A stretch of 64,000 nucleotides of DNA from Flavobacterium phycosphaerae (GTDB taxonomy: Bacteria; Bacteroidota; Bacteroidia; Flavobacteriales; Flavobacteriaceae): the NCBI RefSeq assembly GCF_010119235.1, contig NZ_JAAATZ010000001.1, positions 2,572,501 to 2,636,500 of the forward strand, read 5' to 3'. A program made the translations under genes and the position numbers. Below the pieces are notes generated by a model. The model had not been told where the DNA came from. It made no database searches and saw only the letters and a program-made list of their open reading frames with translations. Shown here in pieces: positions 51,393 to 59,715 of the stretch (position 1 is its first letter; the number at the start of each line of letters is the position of its first letter).

Positions 51393-51833
51393 TTATTCTA
51401 ATACTTTCTTTTTCTGTTGTTCAAATTCTTCTTCGGTCAGGAGTCCTTTAGCTTTTAGATCGCCCAGTTTTTCTATTTGGTTGATGACATGGCTTACCTC
51501 TTTTGTCTGTTGTAAATCGGTAGCTGTCAAATCGCCCAGTTTGTTGATGTTGGCTTTTAGTTTTTCCAGCTCAGCTTCTTTCTTGATTTGATTTTTGGTT
51601 TTAGCCGAAACCATTCTGAAGCCGGCGATGAAAAAGACTAATCCAATCACTGCGGAAGCTGCGCCAAAAGAACGTTGGTCGTTATTGTCATCTCGGTATC
51701 GGGCAGTGAGTTCATTTTGTTCCTGTCCGTCGAGTGTTTTGTTTCTGGATTCGGCGTCAATAAGACAAGCCATTCCAATGATTAACGACAAGAGTCCGAT
51801 AAATAAAATTACAATGCCTAAAAACTTTTTCAT
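51393..51833 (-). CDS. SHOCT-domain membrane protein
   Basis: A 146-residue protein with two N-terminal transmembrane helices (about 5-26 and 58-75) around a charged loop, a coiled coil (about 80-110), and a C-terminal SHOCT motif (EKLGDLKAKGLLTEEEFEQQK, in two parts, about 118-140). SHOCT modules are short oligomerisation or membrane-linked peptides. Function unknown. Confidence 0.82.
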   Translation of the reverse strand: MKKFLGIVILFIGLLSLIIGMACLIDAESRNKTLDGQEQNELTARYRDDNNDQRSFGAASAVIGLVFFIAGFRMVSAKTKNQIKKEAELEKLKANINKLGDLTATDLQQTKEVSHVINQIEKLGDLKAKGLLTEEEFEQQKKKVLE

Positions 51834-51902
51834 ATTAAATCATTTGTATTACTCGATATAAGGCTAAGATACTATTATTTCTTTTGTTGAAAACGATATT
51901 TA

Positions 51903-52397
51903 TTAATGTAAACTGACTACTTTTTTAATTTTCCAGGCGTTGTTTTTCTTTTCCCAAACTATCATAAAGCGCCCTGTTTTTATAGGCTCGTCGGGCGGAT
52001 TGGTATTGTTTTTAAAATAGTGCAATCCTATTTCAATTGCTCCAAAATCCTTGATGGGATATACTTCGACGCTGCCTTTTACCAAGGTGCGGGTGACTTT
52101 ACCGCAAATGTATTTTTTAGTACTTTCGATGATGGCTGTTTTAGAGGTCATCAAGCCGCCTTGGTCGTGATAGAATTCAATGCCTTCATCATAATAATTG
52201 CCATATTTTTCTAAATTAACCTCACAAGTATTGTAATAGCCAAAGAAGAGGCTGTCTTGTTTTAGGATTTCGTTGTATAGTTCGGGATTGTCAGGATGGT
52301 ACTTTTTGGTGTACTCCAAGGTTTCGTTTTTAGCCGTACCGCAGGAAAGGAGCAAGCCGGCAACTGTTAGCAGCAGTATTGTTTTTTTTAAACACAT
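51903..52397 (-). CDS. NTF2-like lipoprotein
   Basis: A 164-residue lipoprotein with lipobox LLLSC (Cys near 19). The rest folds as an NTF2/SnoaL-like cone: EILKQDSLFFGYYNTCEV (about 44-60), YYDEGIEFYHDQGGLMTSKTAI, and WEKKNNAWKIKKVVSLH at the C terminus. NTF2-like proteins bind small ligands or serve as scaffolds; there is no clear catalytic site. A signal peptide and the lipobox suggest attachment to the inner or outer membrane. It diverges from the ABC transporter gene. Confidence 0.85.
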   Translation of the reverse strand: MCLKKTILLLTVAGLLLSCGTAKNETLEYTKKYHPDNPELYNEILKQDSLFFGYYNTCEVNLEKYGNYYDEGIEFYHDQGGLMTSKTAIIESTKKYICGKVTRTLVKGSVEVYPIKDFGAIEIGLHYFKNNTNPPDEPIKTGRFMIVWEKKNNAWKIKKVVSLH

Positions 52398-52542
52398 AAA
52401 TTTGATTTTTTGATTGACAGGTAAATATACTTATTTTTTGATTTATGCACTTAGGAAAGCGGTCCTTCCTATAACTATAATTTTAACTAAATAGGTATAG
52501 ATAAAAAGTATACTATTTAAGTAAAAAACATTCATATAGTTG

Positions 52543-52550
52543 TAGTTTTG
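52543..52550 (+). promoter_or_regulatory. -7 promoter box of ABC transporter gene
   Basis: TAGTTTTG, 29 bp before the ATG at 52580, matches TAnnTTTG. The -33 region has only TTTA at a longer distance. Confidence 0.45.
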
Positions 52551-52579
52551 CATCTCTGTTTTTTTTAGAAATTATATCC

Positions 52580-54349
52580 ATGAAAATATTATACGCTTAT
52601 ATTAAAGAACATAAATCGCTGTTGTTTTTGGCGCTGTTTTTAGCCGCTATTAATCAATGCTTTTCGCTCAGTGATTCTATCATTATCGGAAAATTATTAA
52701 ACCAATGTGGGGTTGGGGTTGCCCATTTTAATCACGATTATGCTGCTTTTACCAAAGCCGTTTTGGGCTGGTTGGCCTTGTCTTTGGGAGCTGCTATGAT
52801 GTCGAGGATTGCCAAAAACTTCCAAGACTACTTTACCAATATTATCATTCAGCGCACCGGTGCCCGTATGTATACGGATGGCATTCAGAAAGCATTGCAA
52901 TTGCCGTATCAGGATTTTGAAGACCAGCGCAGTGGTGAAACGTTGGGCAAACTGCAAAAAGTAAAAATTGATTGCGAAAAGTTTATTACGCTTTCGATTT
53001 CAATGGTTTTTCAAACGCTAATCGGAATCACCTTTGTGGTGGTTTATGCTATTAATATTCATTGGCTGTTGGGACCAATCTTTTTAGCCACGGTACCGGT
53101 CATTGCTTTTATCAGTTCGTTTTTGGGCAAGAAAATCAAAAAGGTTTCTCGCGAAATACTGGGAGAAACTACCGCCTTAGCCGGAGCTACTACAGAATCG
53201 TTACGCAATATCGAATTGGTAAAAAGCTTGGGCTTGACCGAACAGGAAGTCAACCGGTTAAACAGCACCACCATCAAAATCTTAGGATTAGAATTGAAGA
53301 AAGTACGCTTTATTCGTTCGCTTAGTTTTGTGCAGGGCACTACCGTACATTTCATGCGAACCAGTTTGGTCTTTGCACTTTACATGTTCATTTTTAATGG
53401 CATTATCAAACCGGGTGATTTAATTACGCTGATGTTTTTCTCGTTCTTTTTGTTTAATCCGTTGCAGGAATTGGGGAATGTGATTGCTACCTATAACGAA
53501 ACCAAAGCTTCAATGGATAATTTTGCCGGTTTAATGAATGCCAAAAGCGAAGAGAAACCCTTGCATCCGCAAACCATTGGGCCCATTCATAACTTGAAGT
53601 TTTCGCAAATTTCGTTTAAACACCAAACCGCCAGTTCTTATGCGGTAAAGAATATTTCATTTGAAGCCTCAGCCGGTGAAACCATTGCCTTTGTCGGCCC
53701 ATCAGGAAGTGGTAAAACGACTTTGGTAAAAATGTTAGTGGGCTTGTATACCCCGGAGGAAGGGAACATTTTTTATAACGAAAAGAACGCCAAAGATATC
53801 GACCTGACCGAATTAAGACAGCAGTTAGGCTTTGTGACTCAGGACGCGCAACTGTTTTCCGGAACCATTAAAGACAACTTGTTGTTTGTAAAACCTTCGG
53901 CTACTGATGAGGAATTGTTTGATGTGTTGCAAAAAGCGGCTTGTGGAAATTTATTAGCCCGTGCTGAGAAAGGAATTGACACCACAATAGGCGAGGGCGG
54001 TATCAAAGTTTCGGGAGGTGAAAAGCAACGTCTTTCTATTGCCAGAGCCTTATTGCGCAACCCAAGGTTATTGTTGTTTGATGAAGCTACTTCAGCCTTA
54101 GATTCGATTACAGAAGAAGAGATTACTAAAACCATCCGAAATATTTCTTCTAAACAAGATCAGATTACGGTTTTGATTGCCCACCGCTTATCGACCATTA
54201 TGCATGCGGATAAGATATTTGTATTAGAGCAGGGACAAATTATCGAACAAGGGAAACATCAGGATTTGTTAGACGAAAAAGGCTTGTATTATGCTATGTG
54301 GCGTCAACAAATTGGAGAGCGTGCCCATCATCAGGAAGCTAATGGTTAA
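52580..54349 (+). CDS. ABC exporter, fused permease and ATPase
   Basis: A 589-residue half-transporter. Six transmembrane helices fill residues 1-320 (DUF-type ABC membrane domain) and the ATPase follows, with Walker A GPSGSGKTT near 372-380, Q-loop VTQDAQLF, signature VSGGEKQRL near 477, Walker B and D-loop LLLFDEATSALD near 496-507, and H-loop LIAHRLSTI. Probably a homodimeric lipid or multidrug exporter (MsbA/MDR-like); substrate not determined. Its last 4 bp overlap the end of the convergent 130-residue gene. Confidence 0.93.
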   Translation: MKILYAYIKEHKSLLFLALFLAAINQCFSLSDSIIIGKLLNQCGVGVAHFNHDYAAFTKAVLGWLALSLGAAMMSRIAKNFQDYFTNIIIQRTGARMYTDGIQKALQLPYQDFEDQRSGETLGKLQKVKIDCEKFITLSISMVFQTLIGITFVVVYAINIHWLLGPIFLATVPVIAFISSFLGKKIKKVSREILGETTALAGATTESLRNIELVKSLGLTEQEVNRLNSTTIKILGLELKKVRFIRSLSFVQGTTVHFMRTSLVFALYMFIFNGIIKPGDLITLMFFSFFLFNPLQELGNVIATYNETKASMDNFAGLMNAKSEEKPLHPQTIGPIHNLKFSQISFKHQTASSYAVKNISFEASAGETIAFVGPSGSGKTTLVKMLVGLYTPEEGNIFYNEKNAKDIDLTELRQQLGFVTQDAQLFSGTIKDNLLFVKPSATDEELFDVLQKAACGNLLARAEKGIDTTIGEGGIKVSGGEKQRLSIARALLRNPRLLLFDEATSALDSITEEEITKTIRNISSKQDQITVLIAHRLSTIMHADKIFVLEQGQIIEQGKHQDLLDEKGLYYAMWRQQIGERAHHQEANG

Positions 54350-54738
54350 ATACAAGAAGCGATTAATAAGCACAAAAAAATAAGGATAAGCCCGGCTACG
54401 ATTAATTCTAAGTTGGGCTTTTTAGGTTTACTCTTTAAACTTTTGAATTCGTCTGACAAGGTGGTTTGGTTTTCCATTTCTTTTTGTTGGTTTAAATACT
54501 CCAGCCAACCTCCGGTTTCAACAATGTGCTTGCCGAATGCGGTTAATTCATACCCAAATTCTTCTTCGGGTGTTGGACGGATGAGTTCTTTTTGCAGCAT
54601 GATATCGGCCAATATTTTAGCCCCTTGTAGTTTGTTGCCTTGATCGTCTTTAAAGTCATTCAAGGTCATAGAATTGCGCTCTAAAGCCAATAACAGCAAC
54701 AGGTTTATATCGATTAGTTTGTTAATTTGGTTTATCAT
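54346..54738 (-). CDS. small protein with winged-helix-like N terminus and C-terminal membrane anchor
   Basis: A 130-residue protein. Residues 1-75 are helical and look like a winged-helix-like module (LLLLLALERNSMTLNDFKDD, then ELTAFGKHIVETGGW), followed by a charged linker and a C-terminal transmembrane helix (about 109-129, LIVAGLILIFLCLLIASC). Tail-anchored topology is likely. I do not recognise a family. It follows the DUF4870-like gene by 27 bp and probably shares its transcript and TCS-linked promoter. Confidence 0.7.
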   Translation of the reverse strand: MINQINKLIDINLLLLLALERNSMTLNDFKDDQGNKLQGAKILADIMLQKELIRPTPEEEFGYELTAFGKHIVETGGWLEYLNQQKEMENQTTLSDEFKSLKSKPKKPNLELIVAGLILIFLCLLIASCI

Positions 54739-54765
54739 ATTCCTTAAAAAAACGGGACGGTTACC

Positions 54766-55098
54766 TTATCGGATAAAACGAAATTTATCTTTGAAATAAA
54801 ACCCTATAACCGGCAATGGCAGTCTCACACCATTGTTGGCACTTATGATTCCGGCTATCCAAAGAATAACCAATCCCGTGTTGTTAATTATAAGTAGTAT
54901 GCTAAAGAAGGGGTCTAAGAGTAGAGGCAAGGCCATCAAAATGTTGGTAACAATGACAATAATGTTCAGTCCGAGCGATTGCTCTAAATGAAACTTGGCC
55001 AAAGAAGTTTTAGCGCCTTTTTCATATTCAATAAAAGCTATAGACCAGCCTATGATCGTTAAATAGCTTATAACCGATATAGTTTTTTTAGTCATCAT
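54766..55098 (-). CDS. DUF4870/Tic20-like small membrane protein
   Basis: A 110-residue protein with three hydrophobic segments (about 8-24, 45-62, 68-88). KFHLEQSLGLNIIVIV resembles the (R/K)xHxxQSLxL motif of DUF4870/Tic20-like proteins. Function unknown. Either of two adjacent Met codons could start it; the first is used. The upstream region carries two TGTAGAA-type sites and a -7 box, so it is a probable target of the adjacent response regulator. Confidence 0.78.
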   Translation of the reverse strand: MMTKKTISVISYLTIIGWSIAFIEYEKGAKTSLAKFHLEQSLGLNIIVIVTNILMALPLLLDPFFSILLIINNTGLVILWIAGIISANNGVRLPLPVIGFYFKDKFRFIR

Positions 55099-55242
55099 TT
55101 TTATCTTTTACTTTACTTTTCATTTCCCCTCAAATCCTATTGATTTATACAAATGGGGGCCTTTATTAGTCAATAGGATCCTACGGGGTACAACTTTAAC
55201 ATTATGCCAAACAGAGCAATTATGAGAAACCCTGTTATGGGG

Positions 55243-55311
55243 CAAATCTAGAGCAATGAAAAAGAGAAATTTGTAGAATTGCTGATGCGCTTTTGTAGAA
55301 TTGCTTCTACA
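55243..55311 (-). promoter_or_regulatory. DUF4870-like gene promoter with response-regulator-type dyad
   Basis: A -7 box TAGATTTG on the minus strand is at 55243-55250 with no -33 TTTG. In its place is a half-site TGTAGAA (plus strand, 55272-55278), and 22 bp further up a full dyad TGTAGAA-N4-TTCTACA at 55294-55311. The layout looks like an activator-dependent promoter. The same dyad is found upstream of the histidine kinase gene. Confidence 0.6.
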
Positions 55312-55312
55312 G

Positions 55313-55337
55313 AAAAAGCAACCTTTTGGGGTTGCTT
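55313..55337 (-). terminator. terminator of response regulator gene
   Basis: AAGCAACC (55316-55323) pairs with GGTTGCTT (55330-55337); a T-run follows on the minus strand, 24 bp past the stop codon. Confidence 0.75.
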
Positions 55338-55360
55338 CTTGTAGTAATGGGTGTCTTATA

Positions 55361-55999
55361 TTAATTATATAACTGAAAGAAATCAATTAAATCGGCGAGG
55401 TTGTTTATCTCCAGCTTTTCAAAGATTCTATTTTTAAACGTACTGACCGTTGTTTTCTTGACCTGCAGCAATTCGGCTATCTCCATGTTACCATAGCCTT
55501 TGATTAGCAATCGTGCTACTTCAACTTCTCTGTTGGACAGCAGTTCTAGTGGATTAATGGGTTTTTTGGTGATATAAGAATCTAAAATGCGGTCTTTAAT
55601 ATTTTGGGTGATGTACTTGCCCGATACCATCATGCTTTTTAAGGCCTGCTTCATTTCTTCTTCCGTACTGCCTTTGCTCAAATACCCTGAGGCTCCGGCA
55701 TTCAGGTAACGAAGGGCATAGATGTCTTCATCATAAGCTGACAGAATCAAAATTTTAACGTCGGGTTGAATTGTTTTGGCTTCAGGAATAATGCTTAAGC
55801 TGTTGCCATCCGGAAAGTTTATGTCGAGCACGAGCAAATCAATTTTGGTTTCTCGCAACACTTTCAAGGTTTCTTTAAAGTTGCCTGCTTGGTATATTTT
55901 AGCATTAAAAAACAACTCTTTGAGTAGTAAAGATACGCCTTGTCTGACCACACTGTGATCGTCGGCAATCAGAAAGGTAAAATTAGAGGAGGGCTTCAT
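55361..55999 (-). CDS. NarL/LuxR-type response regulator
   Basis: A 212-residue two-domain regulator. In the receiver domain, acidic pocket residues are in LIADDHSVV (about 10-18), phospho-acceptor Asp59 is in LLVLDINFPDG and the conserved Lys is in YLSKGSTEEE near 113-122. The C-terminal HTH (about 150-212) reads LLSNREVEVARLLIKGYGNMEIAELL and TVSTFKNRIFEKLEI. NarL-type proteins bind inverted 7-bp half-sites, matching the TGTAGAA-N4-TTCTACA dyads flanking this operon. It is 56 bp after the sensor kinase gene, in the same orientation. Confidence 0.93.
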   Translation of the reverse strand: MKPSSNFTFLIADDHSVVRQGVSLLLKELFFNAKIYQAGNFKETLKVLRETKIDLLVLDINFPDGNSLSIIPEAKTIQPDVKILILSAYDEDIYALRYLNAGASGYLSKGSTEEEMKQALKSMMVSGKYITQNIKDRILDSYITKKPINPLELLSNREVEVARLLIKGYGNMEIAELLQVKKTTVSTFKNRIFEKLEINNLADLIDFFQLYN

Positions 56000-56055
56000 T
56001 TGTGGCGGGGATTTTACAAGTACCGGATTAGCAATTAAATTTAAACAATTCCTGT

Positions 56056-57786
56056 TTATACTTTACTTAAGATTAAATTAAAAACAACTTTTGTTCCTTG
56101 ATTTTCTTCACTCTCTACCTGAATGGTTCCTTCAAAGAGTTCGACGATTTCTTTGCAGAGGTTTAATCCTAAACCTACGCCCAAGTCGTTTACTTTTCCG
56201 GAAACTGTGCCTTGGTAATAAGCATCAAAGATATGGGCTAAATCATTTTCGGAAATGCCACTGCCGTTGTCTTCAATTTTCACCTGTAGGTTGAGTTCAA
56301 AATCAGACAAGTCTTCCTGAGTTAGGGTAACCGTGATTCGTCCGTTTTCGGTGAATTTATTGGCATTGCCAATGATATTGTAAAACAGTTGGTGAATTTT
56401 GGCTGCATCAGAGCAGACTTCATAATCAGTCTCTATTGTGGAATGGAGCACCACTTTGTTGCCATGGCTTTCGGCCAGCGAGGTCATCGACACTATGATT
56501 TGGTTTAGCTCATTCTTTAATTGGAAATTTTTAGTGCGCAAAGCCAATTTATGGTTTTCATCTTTTGAATACTCTACTATTTGATTAGACAACAGTAACA
56601 AGGAATTGGTGGTGAATTGTATCGATTTGAAAGTGTCTTTTACGGCCATATCCTTAACGGTTGCGCTTATTTTTTGGCTGTAAATGGCTATGATATTTAA
56701 CGGCGAACGAATCTCATGGCTAATCATTCCGATGATTCTGTTTTTAAAATTCAGGCTTTGGCGGATGCTGTTTTGCGCAGCGGTTAATCGTTTCTCGTAT
56801 TCAAACGCCAAACGGGTAAAGCCAAACAAGATAAGCGATACGATAAACATTAAAAAGATGACAGCGGCTATGCCATAACTGCGAATGCCTTTGTTGGTTT
56901 CGTAGCGGTCTTGTAAATTTTGCTGACTGTCGGCCTTAAAAGTATTGCCGGCTTCAGTGTAAGCGGGGAGGACGTTGTGGCATTGTAACAGCAATTCGTT
57001 GTTGAATTTAATCAAGTCTAAATCTTTGTGGCGTAACTTTAAGAATGAGGTTTTTAGTTTTTTGAACTCCAGAGTATAGTATTTATTGGTGTTTAAAAGT
57101 ACCTTTTTCAGCAATTCTTCAATCGTGGTTGTGATGACCTTGTCTTTGTATTTCATGGTCACCACGGTGTTCAGTTGCTCTTTCTGAATTTGTACCTTCC
57201 CTTTAAATGCCGCAATCAATCGGGACATTAATCCTTTTCGGGATACATGGTCTACTTTGATGAACGTATTGGTTTTGATACTGTCTAAAACCTTGTTATA
57301 GCTTAATTCCTTTAATTCAAAAGGCGCAACCCCTCCAATGGTTTTACTGAAAAGTTGTCGGTCGATGACCGCATCTACGGCCGATTTCAGTACTAAGACA
57401 TCAGCAGCTGCTTTGTGTTCTTTTGAGAGGATTTTGTTGAACGTAACGTTGTCTTTGGTGGTCAGTTTCAGACTGTCGAGCAAAACGCTCGTTTCTTTCA
57501 GTGCTACCATGTAATGGCTCAAGGCGGCCGTGTCTTTGGTATTGATATACTGATTGAAATAGCCTTGCGACTCGGTTAGGGCGTTGTTGATACGACCGGT
57601 AAAATTACTCACGTTATTGGCCGTAGCTACCTCGGTAAACGCTTTTGAAATTTTAGCTTCATTAGCGGTTTCATTGTACCAAATCACTATTGCTATCAGT
57701 TGCAAAAAGACTATGCACGCCAATAAGGTATAGTGCACAATTTTTCGGTCCTGAAATTTTAATTTTTTAAAATATACAGAATTCAA
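56056..57786 (-). CDS. sensor histidine kinase
   Basis: A 576-residue membrane kinase. Two transmembrane helices (about 17-38 and 305-325) enclose a helical periplasmic sensor of roughly 265 residues with no recognised ligand domain. The cytoplasmic part has the H-box MISHEIRSPLN with phospho-acceptor His357, N-box FYNIIGNANKFTENG near 471, and G-boxes DNGSGISENDL and GVGLGLNLCKE. There is no PAS or HAMP domain. It is paired with the response regulator 56 bp downstream. A standard promoter and an upstream TGTAGAA-type dyad precede it, suggesting autoregulation. Confidence 0.93.
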   Translation of the reverse strand: MNSVYFKKLKFQDRKIVHYTLLACIVFLQLIAIVIWYNETANEAKISKAFTEVATANNVSNFTGRINNALTESQGYFNQYINTKDTAALSHYMVALKETSVLLDSLKLTTKDNVTFNKILSKEHKAAADVLVLKSAVDAVIDRQLFSKTIGGVAPFELKELSYNKVLDSIKTNTFIKVDHVSRKGLMSRLIAAFKGKVQIQKEQLNTVVTMKYKDKVITTTIEELLKKVLLNTNKYYTLEFKKLKTSFLKLRHKDLDLIKFNNELLLQCHNVLPAYTEAGNTFKADSQQNLQDRYETNKGIRSYGIAAVIFLMFIVSLILFGFTRLAFEYEKRLTAAQNSIRQSLNFKNRIIGMISHEIRSPLNIIAIYSQKISATVKDMAVKDTFKSIQFTTNSLLLLSNQIVEYSKDENHKLALRTKNFQLKNELNQIIVSMTSLAESHGNKVVLHSTIETDYEVCSDAAKIHQLFYNIIGNANKFTENGRITVTLTQEDLSDFELNLQVKIEDNGSGISENDLAHIFDAYYQGTVSGKVNDLGVGLGLNLCKEIVELFEGTIQVESEENQGTKVVFNLILSKV

Positions 57787-57847
57787 TATAGATTTTTTTA
57801 CTATTTGATTACTGTAGGTTTAGACAATTGTTAAAGAGCCGGGGCGG

Positions 57848-57945
57848 CAAAATTAATTTTTTAATTTAATTTATGACAAAAATAAACCACCAAACCCTAT
57901 CTGTATGTAATACATTTTAAAAATCGGTGTAGAATATGTTCTACA
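57848..57945 (-). promoter_or_regulatory. histidine kinase operon promoter with upstream dyad
   Basis: On the minus strand, -33 TTTG is at 57877-57880 and -7 box TAATTTTG at 57848-57855, 21 nt apart; the start codon is about 62 bp further on. A dyad TGTAGAA-N4-TTCTACA lies at 57928-57945, about 50 bp upstream of the -33 box, the same sequence type as at 55294-55311. Confidence 0.65.
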
Positions 57946-57991
57946 ATTTGGCGCTGCAAGCTAGGGTTTAAAAAGAAGGAGAGCGATTAAT

Positions 57992-58840
57992 TTATGGTTT
58001 AGCTTCATAGCGCTCTCTATTTCGTTGTTGCGATATAATAACAGCCCAAAAGGGTGTTGTTTGTTTTTGGATAGCAGCAGCAGTAATGTCTAAGGCTTTA
58101 GGATTACGAACTACTTGGTACCAAGGCTTTGGTGCTCCAAAATCATAGTGACCAAAAACAATGACCGGCGTTCCTTTGACCAATACGTTTTGTTCATCCT
58201 TTAGCACCCATTGGTCGGCCCAATTGTATAAATACTTGGCATCACTTTCCTGAAGGCGCAGGCAGGAATGGGAGGCAGGATAACCCGGCAATTCATATTG
58301 GTGCCAGCCGACTCCGAGTTTGTTGGCGATGTTAAAGTTCCAGCGCAAATCCCATTCGTCGTTAAAGGTGCTGGTGGTTTTTTCGGCTTTCCAGTTGGTG
58401 AAGAATAAGCCGGTTGGCGTTTGGTCACTTTTTCGTCCCATGTTGGTGGGGCCGGTGCGCACTAATTCACCGTATTCATAGGCACCAAACGTTTGGGTGG
58501 CATAGGAAAAGAAAATGATTTTAGGCACTTCACTTAACGAAGGCAGCTGCAGCGGGAAGGGTAAATAGTAAGCAATGTCACCTGTCATGTCACTGGCTAC
58601 CATAATCGAATCCATTTTGACGATATTCTTTTTATCAGTTCGGTTTAAGGCTAGTGCTATTTTGATTTGAGCACTGTCAGTTGTAGCGGCCAACCAATCT
58701 TTGGTTTTTTCGAAATGATAGGTGACGGTAGTTTTTGGCTTTTGCCGAATGGGTGCTGTTCTTTTGCTGCCGACTTTGGTTTCATGCCAGCAGGAAAACG
58801 ATATTAGCAATACGCTTAGTATAAAAAGATATTTTTTCAT
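57992..58840 (-). CDS. L,D-transpeptidase (YkuD) lipoprotein
   Basis: A 282-residue protein from the ATG at 58840 (MKKYLFILSVLLIS); a Met 6 codons earlier is possible. The lipobox LISFSC makes it a probable lipoprotein. The catalytic domain (about 100-230) ends with YPASHSCLRLQ: the nucleophile Cys follows SHS, with a His (GWHQYEL) some 11 residues before it, the usual YkuD layout with Ser instead of Gly next to Cys. These enzymes form 3-3 peptidoglycan cross-links or attach proteins to peptidoglycan. The gene lies upstream of the kinase operon in the same direction, but its regulation is not evident. Confidence 0.9.
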   Translation of the reverse strand: MKKYLFILSVLLISFSCWHETKVGSKRTAPIRQKPKTTVTYHFEKTKDWLAATTDSAQIKIALALNRTDKKNIVKMDSIMVASDMTGDIAYYLPFPLQLPSLSEVPKIIFFSYATQTFGAYEYGELVRTGPTNMGRKSDQTPTGLFFTNWKAEKTTSTFNDEWDLRWNFNIANKLGVGWHQYELPGYPASHSCLRLQESDAKYLYNWADQWVLKDEQNVLVKGTPVIVFGHYDFGAPKPWYQVVRNPKALDITAAAIQKQTTPFWAVIISQQRNRERYEAKP

Positions 58841-59166
58841 ATAGGTAAATTTCTTCATTCTAAACGAGGGACGTGTTACATAATTACCGGGAATTGTTAT
58901 GTTTTTTGGCTTATTTTCTTGGTGAGAAGTATCGAATGAGTAGGGTTCCCAATCCGCGGTATGGAGTTTTTATTCCGCTTTTTTAACATTTCTGTTTCAA
59001 CTAGTGCTCAAAAATAAAGTTTGACACACTTTCTGTGTCACATTTTGTTTTTTCGACTAGTTTGCAACACTTATCAACATACTTGACTATAAAAAAAGCA
59101 CACTGGTTAGTGTGCATGTGTGTTTTGGAGCACGGATTGCAAATCCGCGCTATGGGGTATTGGAGG
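58841..59166. other. repeat-bearing intergenic region
   Basis: No gene. It holds two copies of a dispersed motif (aatccgcggtatgg at 58951-58964, and a palindromic cggattgcaaatccgcg-type copy at 59133-59155) and the terminator of the ParB-methylase operon at 59091-59115. Confidence 0.6.
59091..59115 (-). terminator. terminator of ParB-Dam-membrane protein operon
   Basis: GCACACT (59098-59104) and AGTGTGC (59109-59115) with GGTT loop, next to seven A residues at 59091-59097, which read as a T-run on the minus strand. It is 52 bp past the last stop of the operon. Confidence 0.8.
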
Positions 59167-59640
59167 TTAGCTAAGGTTTTTTTTCAACAGTTCTAAATCT
59201 TCTTCGGAAATATTTTTAAGATATAATGTAAAAGCTGAACCGATAAAAGTTTTGTTTTTAAAATGAATTTTTGCCTCAGTTTCCCTTGGTTCGAATTGGG
59301 TTACTGTGAATGAACAAAAATAAGAATAATAGTTATGTTCGTTTTTCTTCAACACTAATGGTATAGTGTAGCAATCAGCCGGGAATGAATACCTAAACTT
59401 CAAGAAAACTTCACCGGCATTAAAATAAAATTTACAATAATCGTATTCACTTCCAAAATTTACCGCAACATTGACCGCCACCATTGAACCTATTCTAATG
59501 TCAGCGGTTTGAACGGTATTATTGTCGAGTTTTGAATTTATAATTTTTTGGTCTTTTTTGACTTTTAGGTATTCACGGATAAGTAAATACAACAGTATAC
59601 CGCCAAAAATAATGCTTGATATGGTTCCTAATAGCTCCAA
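59167..59640 (-). CDS. membrane-anchored protein of unknown function, 157 aa
   Basis: A 157-residue protein with an N-terminal transmembrane helix (about 5-22, TISSIIFGGILLYLLIREYL) and a mostly beta soluble part (about 45-150) with repeated Tyr/Phe (YDYCKFYFNAGEVFLKFRY, HNYYSYFCSFTV). No family recognised. It is third in the ParB-Dam direction, 75 bp after the methylase, so it may be part of the same accessory module, perhaps an effector or anchor. It could also be an unrelated gene. Confidence 0.65.
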   Translation of the reverse strand: MELLGTISSIIFGGILLYLLIREYLKVKKDQKIINSKLDNNTVQTADIRIGSMVAVNVAVNFGSEYDYCKFYFNAGEVFLKFRYSFPADCYTIPLVLKKNEHNYYSYFCSFTVTQFEPRETEAKIHFKNKTFIGSAFTLYLKNISEEDLELLKKNLS

Positions 59641-59715
59641 TGGGGTCTGTTTATAGGGTTAAAGTTGCTGCTAATATGTCGTGGGTTTGAAATCTGTGGT
59701 ATGGGGGGTAAGAAT

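Noticed and set aside
55120..55386. 88-aa open frame on the minus strand
   Set aside because: It runs through the response regulator terminator and the TGTAGAA dyads and has no protein-like composition or plausible start context.
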